From positions 124,001 to 188,000 of the forward strand of contig RIAY01000006.1 of assembly GCA_003833075.1 (NCBI GenBank): a stretch of DNA of 64,000 nucleotides. Direction: 5' to 3'. Each line of letters starts with the position of its first letter. Within the stretch, counting starts at the first letter, position 1. The notes under the pieces were generated by a model, which was given only the letters and a program-made list of their open reading frames with translations, was not told where the DNA came from and made no database searches. Positions 47,149 through 57,853 of this stretch are shown here, in pieces. The stretch comes from Muribaculaceae bacterium Isolate-036 (Harlan). Lineage in GTDB: Bacteria > Bacteroidota > Bacteroidia > Bacteroidales > Muribaculaceae. Position numbers and translations under genes: made by a program.

Positions 47149-47162
47149 ATTCAATAGTATCC
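47131..47162 (-). repeat. 16-bp tandem duplication over the ogt start codon
   Basis: The unit ATATTCAATAGTATCC occurs at 47131-47146 and again at 47147-47162. Each copy carries an ATGGATACTATTGAAT on the minus strand, so the start codon is duplicated in a shifted frame. Confidence 0.95.
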
Positions 47163-47318
47163 ATATACAATAACAACGGAAAAGAAGCGTTATCTATATA
47201 CACTCACACTCACTAATTCCTGAAGGTCGCGTATCATTACGGTTGCGGCCTTCACTCTTTGTGTGAAAAGGGTATGTTTATATCCTTTAATGGTATCACT
47301 GATTCCAAAATCTTTCGG

Positions 47319-47326
47319 TAATTTTG
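47319..47326 (+). promoter_or_regulatory. Putative -7 element for the DUF3737 operon
   Basis: TAATTTTG fits the -7 consensus, 31 bp before the start codon. No -33 TTTG is seen. Confidence 0.45.
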
Positions 47327-47357
47327 CATTGACAAAAACTGCAGATACAATAAACCT

Positions 47358-48209
47358 ATGGAAACAATCAGAGACAAAGAATTCGGCGGAGAACGCCCCC
47401 TTTTCGGGACCCGCGGACTGCATCTTGAAAACGTCACATTTCATGCCGGAGAATCAGCCCTCAAATGCTGTGCCGACATAGAGGCAGAAAAATGCCGCTT
47501 CGAGGGCAAATATCCCTTCTGGCACACAGACGGGTTCAAAGTGAGAAACTCACTCTTCACCCCCGGCGCCCGCGCCGCACTGTGGTATTCCCGCAATCTT
47601 GAGATGACCGACACTCAGGTTGACGCGCCAAAGATGTTCAGAGAAATGGACGGCATTGTTCTGCGCAATGTAAACATCCCTGACGCTGAAGAGACTCTCT
47701 GGCATTGCGCCAATGTCGATATCCGTGATGTCAAGGTGGCAAACGCCGACTATCTTTTCATGCATTCCCACGACATCCGCATCAAAAACTGGCATCAGCA
47801 GGGCAACTATTCCTTCCAGTATTGCCGCAACGTAGAGATCCGTAATGCTGAAATTCATTCAAAGGATGCATTCTGGGGCACTGAGAATGTAACGATCTAC
47901 GATTCCGTAATTTCCGGTGAATATCTCGGATGGCATTCCCGCCGGTTGCATCTTGTGCGCTGCCGCATCTCCGGCACGCAGCCGCTTTGTTATTGCCGCG
48001 ACCTCGTGCTTGAGGACTGTGTGTTTGAGGAAGACTGCGACCTCGCATTCGAAGACAGCGAAGTCAACGCTATCCTGCTCTCGCCTGTGACAAGCGTGAA
48101 GAATCCCATGCGCGGAAGCATAACGGCAGAAACAATAAAGGAAATCATAATTGACGGTTTTTCAAAAGCCGTAGAACCCGTAAAAATCATTTCTACAAAT
48201 GCAATATAA
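47358..48209 (+). CDS. DUF3737 family protein
   Basis: A 283-residue protein made of a right-handed parallel beta-helix-like repeat: recurring short turns such as 'LENVTFHAGESALKCC', 'WHTDGFKVRNSLF', 'LWYSRNLEMTDTQV', 'LWHCANVDIRDVKV' and 'FQYCRNVEIRNAEI'. The start 'DKEFGGERPLFG' is typical of DUF3737. Function is unknown. No signal peptide, so it is cytosolic. Its end overlaps the next gene's start by 11 bp. Confidence 0.9.
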   Translation: METIRDKEFGGERPLFGTRGLHLENVTFHAGESALKCCADIEAEKCRFEGKYPFWHTDGFKVRNSLFTPGARAALWYSRNLEMTDTQVDAPKMFREMDGIVLRNVNIPDAEETLWHCANVDIRDVKVANADYLFMHSHDIRIKNWHQQGNYSFQYCRNVEIRNAEIHSKDAFWGTENVTIYDSVISGEYLGWHSRRLHLVRCRISGTQPLCYCRDLVLEDCVFEEDCDLAFEDSEVNAILLSPVTSVKNPMRGSITAETIKEIIIDGFSKAVEPVKIISTNAI

Positions 48210-49356
48210 TTTTGATGAACTTACAGAACGCCGTAACACAGGCTGCGTAAAATGGGACTCCGACAATGACCCCGACATGCTTCCCCTGTGGGTGGCGGAC
48301 ATGGATTTTCAGACCGCTCCGTCAGTAAAAGAAGCTGTTATGAGCCGTGCCGCCACAGGGATATACGGCTATGTCCGTGTGCCTGACTCTTATTACGAGG
48401 CTCTGACACGCTGGTTCGATACACGTCACGGCTGGCATATCGACAGGGACAGGGTTATCTACACCTCCGGTGTAGTCCCGGCACTGTCGGCAATAATCAA
48501 AGCGCTCGTGAAACCGGGTGAAGGTGTAATCATACAGACACCGGCATACAACTGTTTCTTCTCTTCAGTAAGAAACAACCATGCCATAGAGATTGACAAT
48601 CCTCTTAAACGCATAGAGACCGCTTCCGGATTCACATATGAGATAGATTTCGAAGACCTTGAGGCTGCAGCGTCAAGACCTGAGACCAGGCTTCTTCTCC
48701 TCTGCAACCCCCAGAATCCTACAGGTCGCGTCTGGACCCGTGCCGAACTTGAACAGGTGCACGACATATGCCGTCGCAACGGAGTCCGCGTTCTCAGTGA
48801 TGAAATCCACTGCGAACTGATACACAAGGGCTATGAATACATTCCATATGCAACCATCGACCCGGAAGCCGTTGTATGCTGCTCTCCGAGCAAGGCTTTC
48901 AATACGGCTGGTCTCCAGACAGCCAATATCGTATGTCCTGATACGGAAACCCGAGACCTCATCGACCGTGCGATAAACGATAATGAGGTGTGCGACATAA
49001 ATCCGTTCGGAGTCGTGGCACTGGAAGCCGCATACAATGACGGAGGGGAGTGGCTGGATGCATTAAACAATTATCTTGAAGACAATTACCGCTATCTCCG
49101 CGAGACCCTCGGCTCCGCATTCCCGCAGTTGAGGATATGCGATTCACAGGCAACATATCTTGCATGGATTGACATACGCCCTCTGTGCATAAGCTCCGAC
49201 AACCTCGATAAGTTGCTCAGAAAGAATGGGAAAGTACATATAAATTCCGGCACGATGTATGCGGGCGACGGCTACATGCGCATCAACTATGCCTGCCCGC
49301 GCCTGCGCCTCGCGGAAGCCCTGCGCAGGATGACCGGAATTTTAAAAACTCTGTAG
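48199..49356 (+). CDS. MalY/PatB family PLP-dependent C-S lyase
   Basis: A 385-residue aminotransferase-fold enzyme, probably a cystathionine beta-lyase. The N-terminal 'FDELTERRNTGCVKWDSDND' and 'LPLWVADMDFQTAP' are diagnostic of the MalY/PatB group. PLP-site motifs are 'NPQNPTGRVW', 'VLSDEIHCELI' and the Schiff-base Lys232 in 'SPSKAFNTAGLQ'. It is translationally coupled to the DUF3737 gene. A maltose-regulator role as in E. coli MalY is not implied. Confidence 0.92.
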   Translation: MQYNFDELTERRNTGCVKWDSDNDPDMLPLWVADMDFQTAPSVKEAVMSRAATGIYGYVRVPDSYYEALTRWFDTRHGWHIDRDRVIYTSGVVPALSAIIKALVKPGEGVIIQTPAYNCFFSSVRNNHAIEIDNPLKRIETASGFTYEIDFEDLEAAASRPETRLLLLCNPQNPTGRVWTRAELEQVHDICRRNGVRVLSDEIHCELIHKGYEYIPYATIDPEAVVCCSPSKAFNTAGLQTANIVCPDTETRDLIDRAINDNEVCDINPFGVVALEAAYNDGGEWLDALNNYLEDNYRYLRETLGSAFPQLRICDSQATYLAWIDIRPLCISSDNLDKLLRKNGKVHINSGTMYAGDGYMRINYACPRLRLAEALRRMTGILKTL

Positions 49357-49373
49357 AAGCTGTTAAAGAACCG

Positions 49374-50810
49374 ATGAAATCAGACATCCGTTTCATTCGC
49401 GAAGGGAAAGAACTCTCGTGGAAGCAACGTCTCAGGCTCACAGTCTCGCTTTCACTGCCCGCGATGCTCGCACAATTGTCAAGCATCGCGATGCAGTATA
49501 TAGATGCATCTATGGTAGGAAGGCTCGGCGCCGATGACTCCGCTTCCATCGGACTGGTGTCTACAAGTCTGTGGCTTTTCTGGGGAATATGCTCGGCGAT
49601 GACTTCCGGATATTCCGTTCAGGTAGCACACCGCGTCGGAGCCAAAGACAACGAGGGGGCGCGGCGCGTACTGCGCCAGGGCATCACCGCCAGCCTGACA
49701 TTCAGTATCTTGACCGCGCTCATAGGTGTGGCGATAGCGTTGCCTCTGCCTCACTGGCTCGGAGGAGGAGAAACGATATGCCCGAAAGCTTCTCTTTATT
49801 TCGTTGTTTTTGTGGCGGCGCTGCCCTTGCTTACAATGAATTATCTCGCAGGCGGAATGCTGCGGTGCGTTGGCAACATGAAAATTCCGAGTCTTCTCAG
49901 CGGAATGATGTGCGTGCTTGACTGCATATTCAACTTCCTGCTTATTTTCCCATCACACCATTATGACCTCTCCGGTATACATGTCACAATACCCGGAGCA
50001 GGACTCGGAGTGCTCGGTGCGGCTTTGGGAACCGTGGCGGCAGAAGCCGTATGCGCGGTCATAATGATGTATTATGCATGTGTGCGCCAGCCGGAGATAC
50101 GCATATGGCGAACAAAGGGCAGTTTCCGTCCCACTTCCGGCATCACCCGGAAGGCTGCCTCAATCTCCGCACCCATGACTCTGGAACACGCAGTCATCTG
50201 CGGCGCACAGATAGCAATCACAATGATCGTGGCTCCCCTCGGTGTCATCGCTATCGCGGCAAACGCATTTGCCGTTACAGCCGAAAGTCTCTGTTACATG
50301 CCCGGATATGGAATCGGAGACGCCGCCACCGCACTTACCGGACAGAGTCACGGCGCCGATCGTCCGGGACTTGTGAGACAATTCGGTTACATGGCGGTAG
50401 GACTCGGCATGACCGTCATGTCGGCAATGGGAGTGCTGATGTATCTGTTCTCTTATGAAATCATGGCGGCAATCACACCGGTAGAGGCAATACGCGAACT
50501 CGGGGCGGAAGTGCTGCGCATCGAGGCATGGGCGGAACCTATGTTCGCAGCATCCATTGTGGCATATGGAGTCTTCGTAGGCGTTGGCAACACCACATTG
50601 CCTGCCGTCATGAATTTCGGCAGCATATGGGCTGTAAGGGTTCCGCTCGCATGGCTGTTCGCCAAGTCCATGGGCTTGCAGGGTGTCTGGATCGCCATGT
50701 GCATCGAGCTGATATTCCGCGGCTCCATATTTCTCGCACGCCTCTTTTTCTCACGCTGGTACCATCCACGTAAACAAGGACATACGGATCCGGCATCAGT
50801 AATCACATAG
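49374..50810 (+). CDS. MATE family efflux transporter
   Basis: A 478-residue inner-membrane antiporter with about 12 helices in two similar halves. 'SLPAMLAQLSSIAMQYIDAS' and 'MVGRLGADDSASIGLV' are at the first half, 'PGYGIGDAATALTGQSHGA' (the second-half signature) later. Substrates may be drugs or metabolites. It lies 18 bp after the MalY-like gene. The last codons form one arm of the terminator. Confidence 0.93.
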   Translation: MKSDIRFIREGKELSWKQRLRLTVSLSLPAMLAQLSSIAMQYIDASMVGRLGADDSASIGLVSTSLWLFWGICSAMTSGYSVQVAHRVGAKDNEGARRVLRQGITASLTFSILTALIGVAIALPLPHWLGGGETICPKASLYFVVFVAALPLLTMNYLAGGMLRCVGNMKIPSLLSGMMCVLDCIFNFLLIFPSHHYDLSGIHVTIPGAGLGVLGAALGTVAAEAVCAVIMMYYACVRQPEIRIWRTKGSFRPTSGITRKAASISAPMTLEHAVICGAQIAITMIVAPLGVIAIAANAFAVTAESLCYMPGYGIGDAATALTGQSHGADRPGLVRQFGYMAVGLGMTVMSAMGVLMYLFSYEIMAAITPVEAIRELGAEVLRIEAWAEPMFAASIVAYGVFVGVGNTTLPAVMNFGSIWAVRVPLAWLFAKSMGLQGVWIAMCIELIFRGSIFLARLFFSRWYHPRKQGHTDPASVIT

Positions 50811-50857
50811 CAAAGAGGGCATTCCAAAGAATGCCCTCTTTGCTATGTGATTACTGA
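50796..50857. terminator. 29-bp perfect-stem bidirectional terminator overlapping a coding end
   Basis: Arms 50796-50824 and 50829-50857 are perfectly complementary with a 4-nt loop. The left arm contains the last codons and stop of the MATE gene (50810). The convergent TonB-receptor gene ends at 50866. Confidence 0.9.
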
Positions 50858-50865
50858 TTAATACC

Positions 50866-52962
50866 TTAAATACTAAGTGACACTCCGCACGTCAGACAAC
50901 GGGGCAACGCCGGACCATACATATATCCGGAATCCCGTAAAGAACCCGTGTCAAAGTCACGCTGATAGGAGTTGAATATGTTGCTTACCCCCGCTGTCAC
51001 GTCAATATCCAATTTCTTGAAAATTTTAAAGCAGTATGCAAGTTTTACCGATGCGTCGAAGAAGGATTGGGTGCGCACCGCAAGATCCACATCTGTTCCC
51101 GAACCTACAAGATGCTGCACTGTCATCGGACCGGTAAGCGTTCCTGTGAATATAGCCCTGAATTTGGGAAGTATCTCCCAGTTGGCGGTAAAATAGCCAT
51201 ATACATCCGGTGTGCGGAACATCCTCTTCTCCGCCGGGACATCGGGGTTGTCACTCCACACTTCCGGCTTTTTGTAACGGCTGCGCTGGAGAGTGACACC
51301 TGCCTGCACATCAAAATGAGACGAGAAGAAAGCCTTTGCCTCAAGATTCAAACCGAACACACGCGCTCCCGAACCGTTGTAACGCTCAAGAACGGCATTC
51401 CCTTGAGCATCGGTTCCGTCAAGCTGACGGAGCGCGAACACATCACGCAGATCGGTAAAGAATCCCTCGATAAGAAGATTTGTCTGAACATTTCCGAAAG
51501 TATGGTAAAAGTCGGCTGACGCGCTGAAACTCTGAGAGCTCTCCTGCTTCAAATCCGGGGCAAGCACGGTCACCACCCTTTCGCCACCGACAATCGCGAT
51601 GTGCAGATCCTCATCATATGCCTGCGGAGAGCGGAAACCGGTTGAATACGACAACCTGAAATTCGCACTGCGAGACGGATTGAAACGGATGTTGGCACGC
51701 GGAGAGACAATCGGGTTCTTTATCAGAGAATGCTTGTCGAGACGTGCGCCTACAAGGAATCCCCACTTCTCGTTGCGCCACTCATTCTGAAGATAACCGC
51801 TGAATATGTTCACATTCTGCAGCAGGTCGTGCCCATATCCTATTGTCACGTCATGCAGGCGGTTATATGAATATTCGAGTCCGGCTACAAGTTCCGAGGG
51901 CATGAACAGAAAATGTGTGATCGGATGGGTCCACTGTGTTCCTGCCGTAACGACAAGGTCTGACGTGCGACCGTACGCGTCGGGATCCATATCGGAGCCG
52001 TAATAACTTTTGCGTTTCGTTGCCTGCATTGCTGAGAAGACAGACACGTGGTCACGCCTGTCGCGGGGCCATATGTCATATGTCACTTCAGCCGCATGTA
52101 TATTGTGCTCCACCTGCTCGGCGATCATTGCCAGATGCGGCGGTTCGTCAAGCTGGTCTCCTCCGCGTCTGTATTCATGCGTGTTGTGGTATTCCACCGA
52201 AAGACGCGAATCCTCAGTTGTGCGAAGAAACGTCCGTGCTCCGAGAGTCTGTGTCTTCAATTGGGCAATTTCGGTAAAGCCGTCGCCATTGTGGTCATAT
52301 CCGTCACGATAACGGCTTTGTCCATAAATAAAAATACCCGCCTTGTCATTGTCGGTGACAACAGACGCATTAAGGGTCGTATTGTTGTCAAGAGAGCCTG
52401 ACGGACCTATGGAAGTAAGCGTATGCGAGATTTTTGCGGAGTTCTCGCGGGGATCTTTTGTGATTATGTTTATTGTTCCGCCGATGGCTGAAGATCCGAA
52501 CAGCGCGGATCCGCCTCCACGCATCACTTCGATACGGTCAATCATGTTCGCTGGAATCTGTTCAAGACCGTAGACTCCCGTAAGGGCGGAGAAGACAGGT
52601 CGCGAGTTCATGAGAATCTGGGAATAATGTCCATCGAGACCATTGATGCGGACCTGTGTAAACCCGCAGTTCTGGCAGTCGTTTTCAACACGCACGCCAG
52701 GCTGGAAATCAAGTCCGTCGGCAAGCGAGCAGGCACCGACCGTGGTAAGCAGTTTCCCGGTCATGACGTTCACGAGCGATGGACTTTCCCTGCGCTTGAC
52801 CTCGCTTTTTGAACTGGTGACAACCACCTGGTCAAGCATGAAAACATCCATCAGAGAATCAAGTTCACTCTCAGCGGGTGATGAGGGGACAGCATTTTTG
52901 TCGGCATGCGCCGACGCGGCAATGGCAACAGCCACAGCCGCAACATATATTCTTTTATACAT
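50866..52962 (-). CDS. TonB-dependent outer-membrane receptor (metal, heme or cofactor type)
   Basis: A 698-residue outer-membrane protein with a signal peptide (MYKRIYVAAVAVAIAASAHA). The plug domain has 'DQVVVTSSKSEVKRRESPSL', 'VRVENDCQNCGFTQVRINGL' with its paired cysteines, and 'IEVMRGGGSALFGSSAIGG'. The barrel includes 'YSTGFRSPQAYDEDLHIAIV' and ends 'CLTCGVSLSI'. No N-terminal carboxypeptidase domain and no SusD partner are seen, fitting small-cofactor uptake. It is followed upstream by a His-rich membrane protein on the same strand, which hints at a metal. Confidence 0.88.
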   Translation of the reverse strand: MYKRIYVAAVAVAIAASAHADKNAVPSSPAESELDSLMDVFMLDQVVVTSSKSEVKRRESPSLVNVMTGKLLTTVGACSLADGLDFQPGVRVENDCQNCGFTQVRINGLDGHYSQILMNSRPVFSALTGVYGLEQIPANMIDRIEVMRGGGSALFGSSAIGGTINIITKDPRENSAKISHTLTSIGPSGSLDNNTTLNASVVTDNDKAGIFIYGQSRYRDGYDHNGDGFTEIAQLKTQTLGARTFLRTTEDSRLSVEYHNTHEYRRGGDQLDEPPHLAMIAEQVEHNIHAAEVTYDIWPRDRRDHVSVFSAMQATKRKSYYGSDMDPDAYGRTSDLVVTAGTQWTHPITHFLFMPSELVAGLEYSYNRLHDVTIGYGHDLLQNVNIFSGYLQNEWRNEKWGFLVGARLDKHSLIKNPIVSPRANIRFNPSRSANFRLSYSTGFRSPQAYDEDLHIAIVGGERVVTVLAPDLKQESSQSFSASADFYHTFGNVQTNLLIEGFFTDLRDVFALRQLDGTDAQGNAVLERYNGSGARVFGLNLEAKAFFSSHFDVQAGVTLQRSRYKKPEVWSDNPDVPAEKRMFRTPDVYGYFTANWEILPKFRAIFTGTLTGPMTVQHLVGSGTDVDLAVRTQSFFDASVKLAYCFKIFKKLDIDVTAGVSNIFNSYQRDFDTGSLRDSGYMYGPALPRCLTCGVSLSI

Positions 52963-53040
52963 TGTCTGTTGCGAAATAATTTCTAAATATGTGTATACAA
53001 TAGGTACGTAACGCTACATATGCGCGACTCCGCGCAGAAA

Positions 53041-53385
53041 TTATTTCACAGCAGGGGGACCCCTGAGAAGATATAAGGCGGCTTCGTGCCGACATTTGGC
53101 GACAATGACACAGGCTGAGACTAATGAAAATGACACATCCGGAATATCAAGCGCAAATCCCGCCACTGATTGTGCGGTTGTCGCCGCCAGATTGAACCCG
53201 GCTACAAGATCAAGCGAATGCGCGGTGTGGGAATGGGTTCCGGATGGTAAATAAGGGTGCGAATGTGTCACAGCCCTGCCGTCAACCCCCTTGTGCACAT
53301 GCGTAAAGATTGTGTTCGAGAACATGAAGTTCACAAACACAAGCATCACCAATGACACAAAAACAGTGGCAAACGACTTTTTCAC
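53041..53385 (-). CDS. Small His-rich membrane protein
   Basis: A 114-residue protein of unrecognised family. It has one N-terminal membrane helix ('FATVFVSLVMLVFVNFMFSN') and then a His-dense stretch with about seven histidines in some 35 residues ('FTHVHKGVDG', 'THSHPYLPSGTHSHTAHS'), suited to bind metal. A moderately hydrophobic C-terminal half follows. The start codon is GTG at 53385; no in-frame ATG is better. A TAATTTTG -7 box ends 4 nt before it, so the mRNA should be leaderless. It precedes the TonB receptor gene by 78 bp and may be its first cistron. Confidence 0.65.
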   Translation of the reverse strand: MKKSFATVFVSLVMLVFVNFMFSNTIFTHVHKGVDGRAVTHSHPYLPSGTHSHTAHSLDLVAGFNLAATTAQSVAGFALDIPDVSFSLVSACVIVAKCRHEAALYLLRGPPAVK

Positions 53386-53389
53386 ATTG

Positions 53390-53420
53390 CAAAATTAGCT
53401 AATAATCTCGAACTATGCAA
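53390..53420 (-). promoter_or_regulatory. Leaderless promoter of the His-rich protein gene
   Basis: On the minus strand TTGC (53417-53420), 19 bp, TAATTTTG (53390-53397), 4 nt, then the GTG start codon. Confidence 0.65.
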
Positions 53421-53448
53421 GAAACGCGCCGTCCGCATTCTTTAGCGG

Positions 53449-53486
53449 CTGTCTGTCACCACTGTCACCAGTAACTGTCTGTCACC
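53449..53486. repeat. Short direct repeat near the defence-island boundary
   Basis: CTGTCTGTCACC occurs at 53449-53460 and 53475-53486, with an extra ACTGTCACC between. It lies in the spacer before hsdR. Confidence 0.6.
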
Positions 53487-53631
53487 CGATGCCGCCAAGT
53501 GTGTCGGGAAAGCCCTGCAACAAAAGCATCTGGATATTTACCGATGCAATTATAGCATAAGGAAAGAAAGTAAAAACCGGCACCTCGTGAAGTTTTCTTA
53601 TAATCTCAGACCGTGTTTGCCAAATAATTAG

Positions 53632-53639
53632 TAAATTTG
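53632..53639 (+). promoter_or_regulatory. Putative -7 element of the hsdR operon
   Basis: TAAATTTG fits the consensus; the leader would be about 32 nt. There is no TTTG at -33 (GACC), though TTTG occurs nearer, at 53616. Confidence 0.5.
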
Positions 53640-53677
53640 CATCTACTGATAATTGTATATTATCAGAACCGACAGAT

Positions 53678-56407
53678 ATGACCCCTGAAGAAAAAGCAAG
53701 AATAAAAATAGACCGATGGTTTGAGGATGCCGGCTGGAATGTTGTTGACCGTGACCAATATACACCGTCATCAACGGCAGTCGCCATCCGCGAGGGATTG
53801 TTGCACAACAATCTTGAAGCCGATTATTTCCTGTTTATCAATGGTAAAGCGGTTGGTGTGCTTGAGGCCAAGCGGCGAGAAACAGATGTTCATGATTCGA
53901 ATGTCGCGGATCAAGCTGAAAATTATACTCGTTCTGTTCCCGATTGTTATCAAAAAATTGCAGAAGTCCTGCCATTAGTATATCTGTCCAACGGTGAAAC
54001 TGTGCTTTTCAAAAATCAGAATAAAGCGGATGCCGGCTATGATGCGATCAGTCGGATTCACACTCCTAAGGAGATTGTGAAAATGCTCGGAATTGAAGAC
54101 TTCTGCGCGGGACTTCCCACCTTGAAAAAACGCGGACTTCGTGACTGCCAGTTTGAAGCAATCACTGAGCTTGAAAAATCATTCCGCACCGGCCAGGACC
54201 GCGCTTTAATGGTACTGGCAACCGGCGCAGGCAAGACATATACCGTTGTAACAGCCGCCTATCGCTTTTTGAATTATTCAAAAATGCGGCGAGTGCTTTT
54301 CCTTGTCGACCGTAATAACCTTGGCAAACAGGCTGAGGGCGAATTTGGCACTTACCGACTGACGGATACAGGCGACCCGTTTAATACGATCTTTGGTGTG
54401 TCCCGCCTTAAATCCGCGGTCATACCCAAGGACGCCAATGTTGTGATCTCTACCATTCAGCGACTTTTCGCTTTTCTGAAAGGGGAGCCGATTACGACTG
54501 ACAATGACGATGACGAAGAATCGGGCTCTACTGAAGAGATAACCCTCCCTCCGAATCCGGCATTGCCGCAGGATTATTTTGACCTCATCGTTATTGACGA
54601 ATGCCACAGGTCGATTTACGGCAACTGGAAGAAAGTGCTTGAATATTTCAATACCGCACGGTTGATTGGCTTGACAGCAACCCCCGTGCCCGAAACCAAG
54701 GCATTCTTCAACAACAATATCGTTGTCAACTACACTCTTGAAAAATCAATAGTCGATGGTGTTAATGTAGGCGCAAGAGTATATCGCATCAAGACTCAGG
54801 AAACCGAAAACGGCGGAGCGATCCGTGTCGGCGACAAACTGCGTCAGGTGACGCGCTACACGGGAAAGGTGGAGACCATCACCAACCGTGAATCACAGAA
54901 CTACACAAAAGAGGAGCTTAACCGGTCCATAATCAATCCGGCTCAGATTAAGCTTATTCTCCAGACGTTTAAGGATGCCGTTTATTCTGAAATGTTTATT
55001 GAGCCGCAGCGAGAACCGAATTTTGACTATCTTCCCAAGACACTGATTTTCGCCCTCAACGAGGCTCATGCCAACAACATTGTAAAGATAGCCAAAGAGG
55101 TCTTTGGCAAGGAAGATGATGATAAGTTCGTACAGAAAATAACATATTCGTCAGGCGACAGCGATGCTCTTATCCGTTCTTTCAGAAACGACAAGGAGTT
55201 CCGCATTGCCGTGACTTGTACGCTTGTCGCCACCGGCACGGATGTCAAGCCTCTTGAAGTCCTGATTTTCATGCGTGATGTCCGCTCCGAACCACTGTAT
55301 ATCCAGATGAAAGGACGAGGCACACGCACCATCGGTGATGATGTACTGCGAAACGTAACGCCGAACGCATTTAGCAAGGACTGCTTCTTTTTGGTAGATG
55401 CCGTTGGTGTGACTGAATCTGAAAAGACTGTACCTGCTCCCGGTGAAGATGAAGGCCCGACCGAGACTATAACATTCAAGAAACTCCTTGAACGGATGAC
55501 GCATGGCGAGCTTCCTGACGGTTATTTCAAACTTCTGGCAGCTCGATTGGCACGTATTTCTTCCAAATCCACCGAGAGCCAGCGCAATGAATTTACCGAA
55601 CTGACCCACGGCATAACTATTGCCGACCTGTCGGAAAGGATGTTCAAGGCAATCGACCCTGAAACGTCTCCATCGTTGCCACCTTATCGCAATGTCAATG
55701 AGCCTAATTTAGAGCGTAAAGGTCTGTTTGCTCCATTGGCGAATAATCCGAAAGCGCGTGAGCTTTTGCTAACTCTCAACGCCGGTTTCATCAAAACCTT
55801 GATGCCCGGTGAGGATACCCTTATATCCAAAGGATTCTCAATGGAGGAGGCACAGGAAACAACATCCGCATTTGAGGATTACTGCAAGACACATGCTGAT
55901 GAGATTGAAGCATTGCGCATAATCTACAATAACTCCGGCGAACCGCTGACCTATTCAATGCTTCGCGACCTGTCTATACAGCTTCGCAGGGCAAACTCCC
56001 AGTTCAACGTATCTCAACTGTGGAACTGTTATTCTCTGCTCAACCGCGAGAAGGTAAAGCCCCGCTCGACTCAGGAAGAAAAGGAAGCTCTTACAAATAT
56101 CATCCAGCTTGTGCGTTATGCCCTCGGACAGATTGACCGCCTCGACTCGCTCTGTTCGTCGGCAAACCAATATTTCAACCTCTGGTACGGTCAGCTTCAG
56201 CGTAATATCTCCGACAAGCAGATTGAGGTCATCAAGCAGGTTGTAAGGTATATAGCATCAAATGGAGCTGTAACCATAAAGGATATAAGAGAAGAAGACA
56301 AATCACAGGCGGCTCAGCTTGTAAAGGCATTCGGCAATCTCACAGAAGCGAACAAGGCTCTTTTGTCTCTCGCCGGATTCATAATCTATCACAGAAATGT
56401 AGCCTAA
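53678..56407 (+). CDS. hsdR: Type I restriction endonuclease subunit R
   Basis: A 909-residue translocating nuclease. The N-terminal PD-(D/E)XK site is Asp49 with Glu63 and Lys65 ('FINGKAVGVLEAKRRE'). The helicase core has Walker A 'VLATGAGKTYTVV', Walker B 'LIVIDECHRSIYGNW' and 'LIGLTATPVPETKAFF'. The second RecA domain has 'LVATGTDVKPLEVLIFMRDV' and 'YIQMKGRGTRT'. The C-terminal domain bears HsdR features for binding the methylase. First gene of a five-gene operon, 15 bp before hsdM. Confidence 0.95.
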   Translation: MTPEEKARIKIDRWFEDAGWNVVDRDQYTPSSTAVAIREGLLHNNLEADYFLFINGKAVGVLEAKRRETDVHDSNVADQAENYTRSVPDCYQKIAEVLPLVYLSNGETVLFKNQNKADAGYDAISRIHTPKEIVKMLGIEDFCAGLPTLKKRGLRDCQFEAITELEKSFRTGQDRALMVLATGAGKTYTVVTAAYRFLNYSKMRRVLFLVDRNNLGKQAEGEFGTYRLTDTGDPFNTIFGVSRLKSAVIPKDANVVISTIQRLFAFLKGEPITTDNDDDEESGSTEEITLPPNPALPQDYFDLIVIDECHRSIYGNWKKVLEYFNTARLIGLTATPVPETKAFFNNNIVVNYTLEKSIVDGVNVGARVYRIKTQETENGGAIRVGDKLRQVTRYTGKVETITNRESQNYTKEELNRSIINPAQIKLILQTFKDAVYSEMFIEPQREPNFDYLPKTLIFALNEAHANNIVKIAKEVFGKEDDDKFVQKITYSSGDSDALIRSFRNDKEFRIAVTCTLVATGTDVKPLEVLIFMRDVRSEPLYIQMKGRGTRTIGDDVLRNVTPNAFSKDCFFLVDAVGVTESEKTVPAPGEDEGPTETITFKKLLERMTHGELPDGYFKLLAARLARISSKSTESQRNEFTELTHGITIADLSERMFKAIDPETSPSLPPYRNVNEPNLERKGLFAPLANNPKARELLLTLNAGFIKTLMPGEDTLISKGFSMEEAQETTSAFEDYCKTHADEIEALRIIYNNSGEPLTYSMLRDLSIQLRRANSQFNVSQLWNCYSLLNREKVKPRSTQEEKEALTNIIQLVRYALGQIDRLDSLCSSANQYFNLWYGQLQRNISDKQIEVIKQVVRYIASNGAVTIKDIREEDKSQAAQLVKAFGNLTEANKALLSLAGFIIYHRNVA

Positions 56408-57850
<1,443 letters not shown>

Positions 57851-57853
57851 GCT

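Noticed and set aside
53449..53486. Attachment site of the defence island at the CTGTCTGTCACC repeat
   Set aside because: It is a local direct repeat; no matching copy was seen at the other side within the window, so no att site can be claimed.
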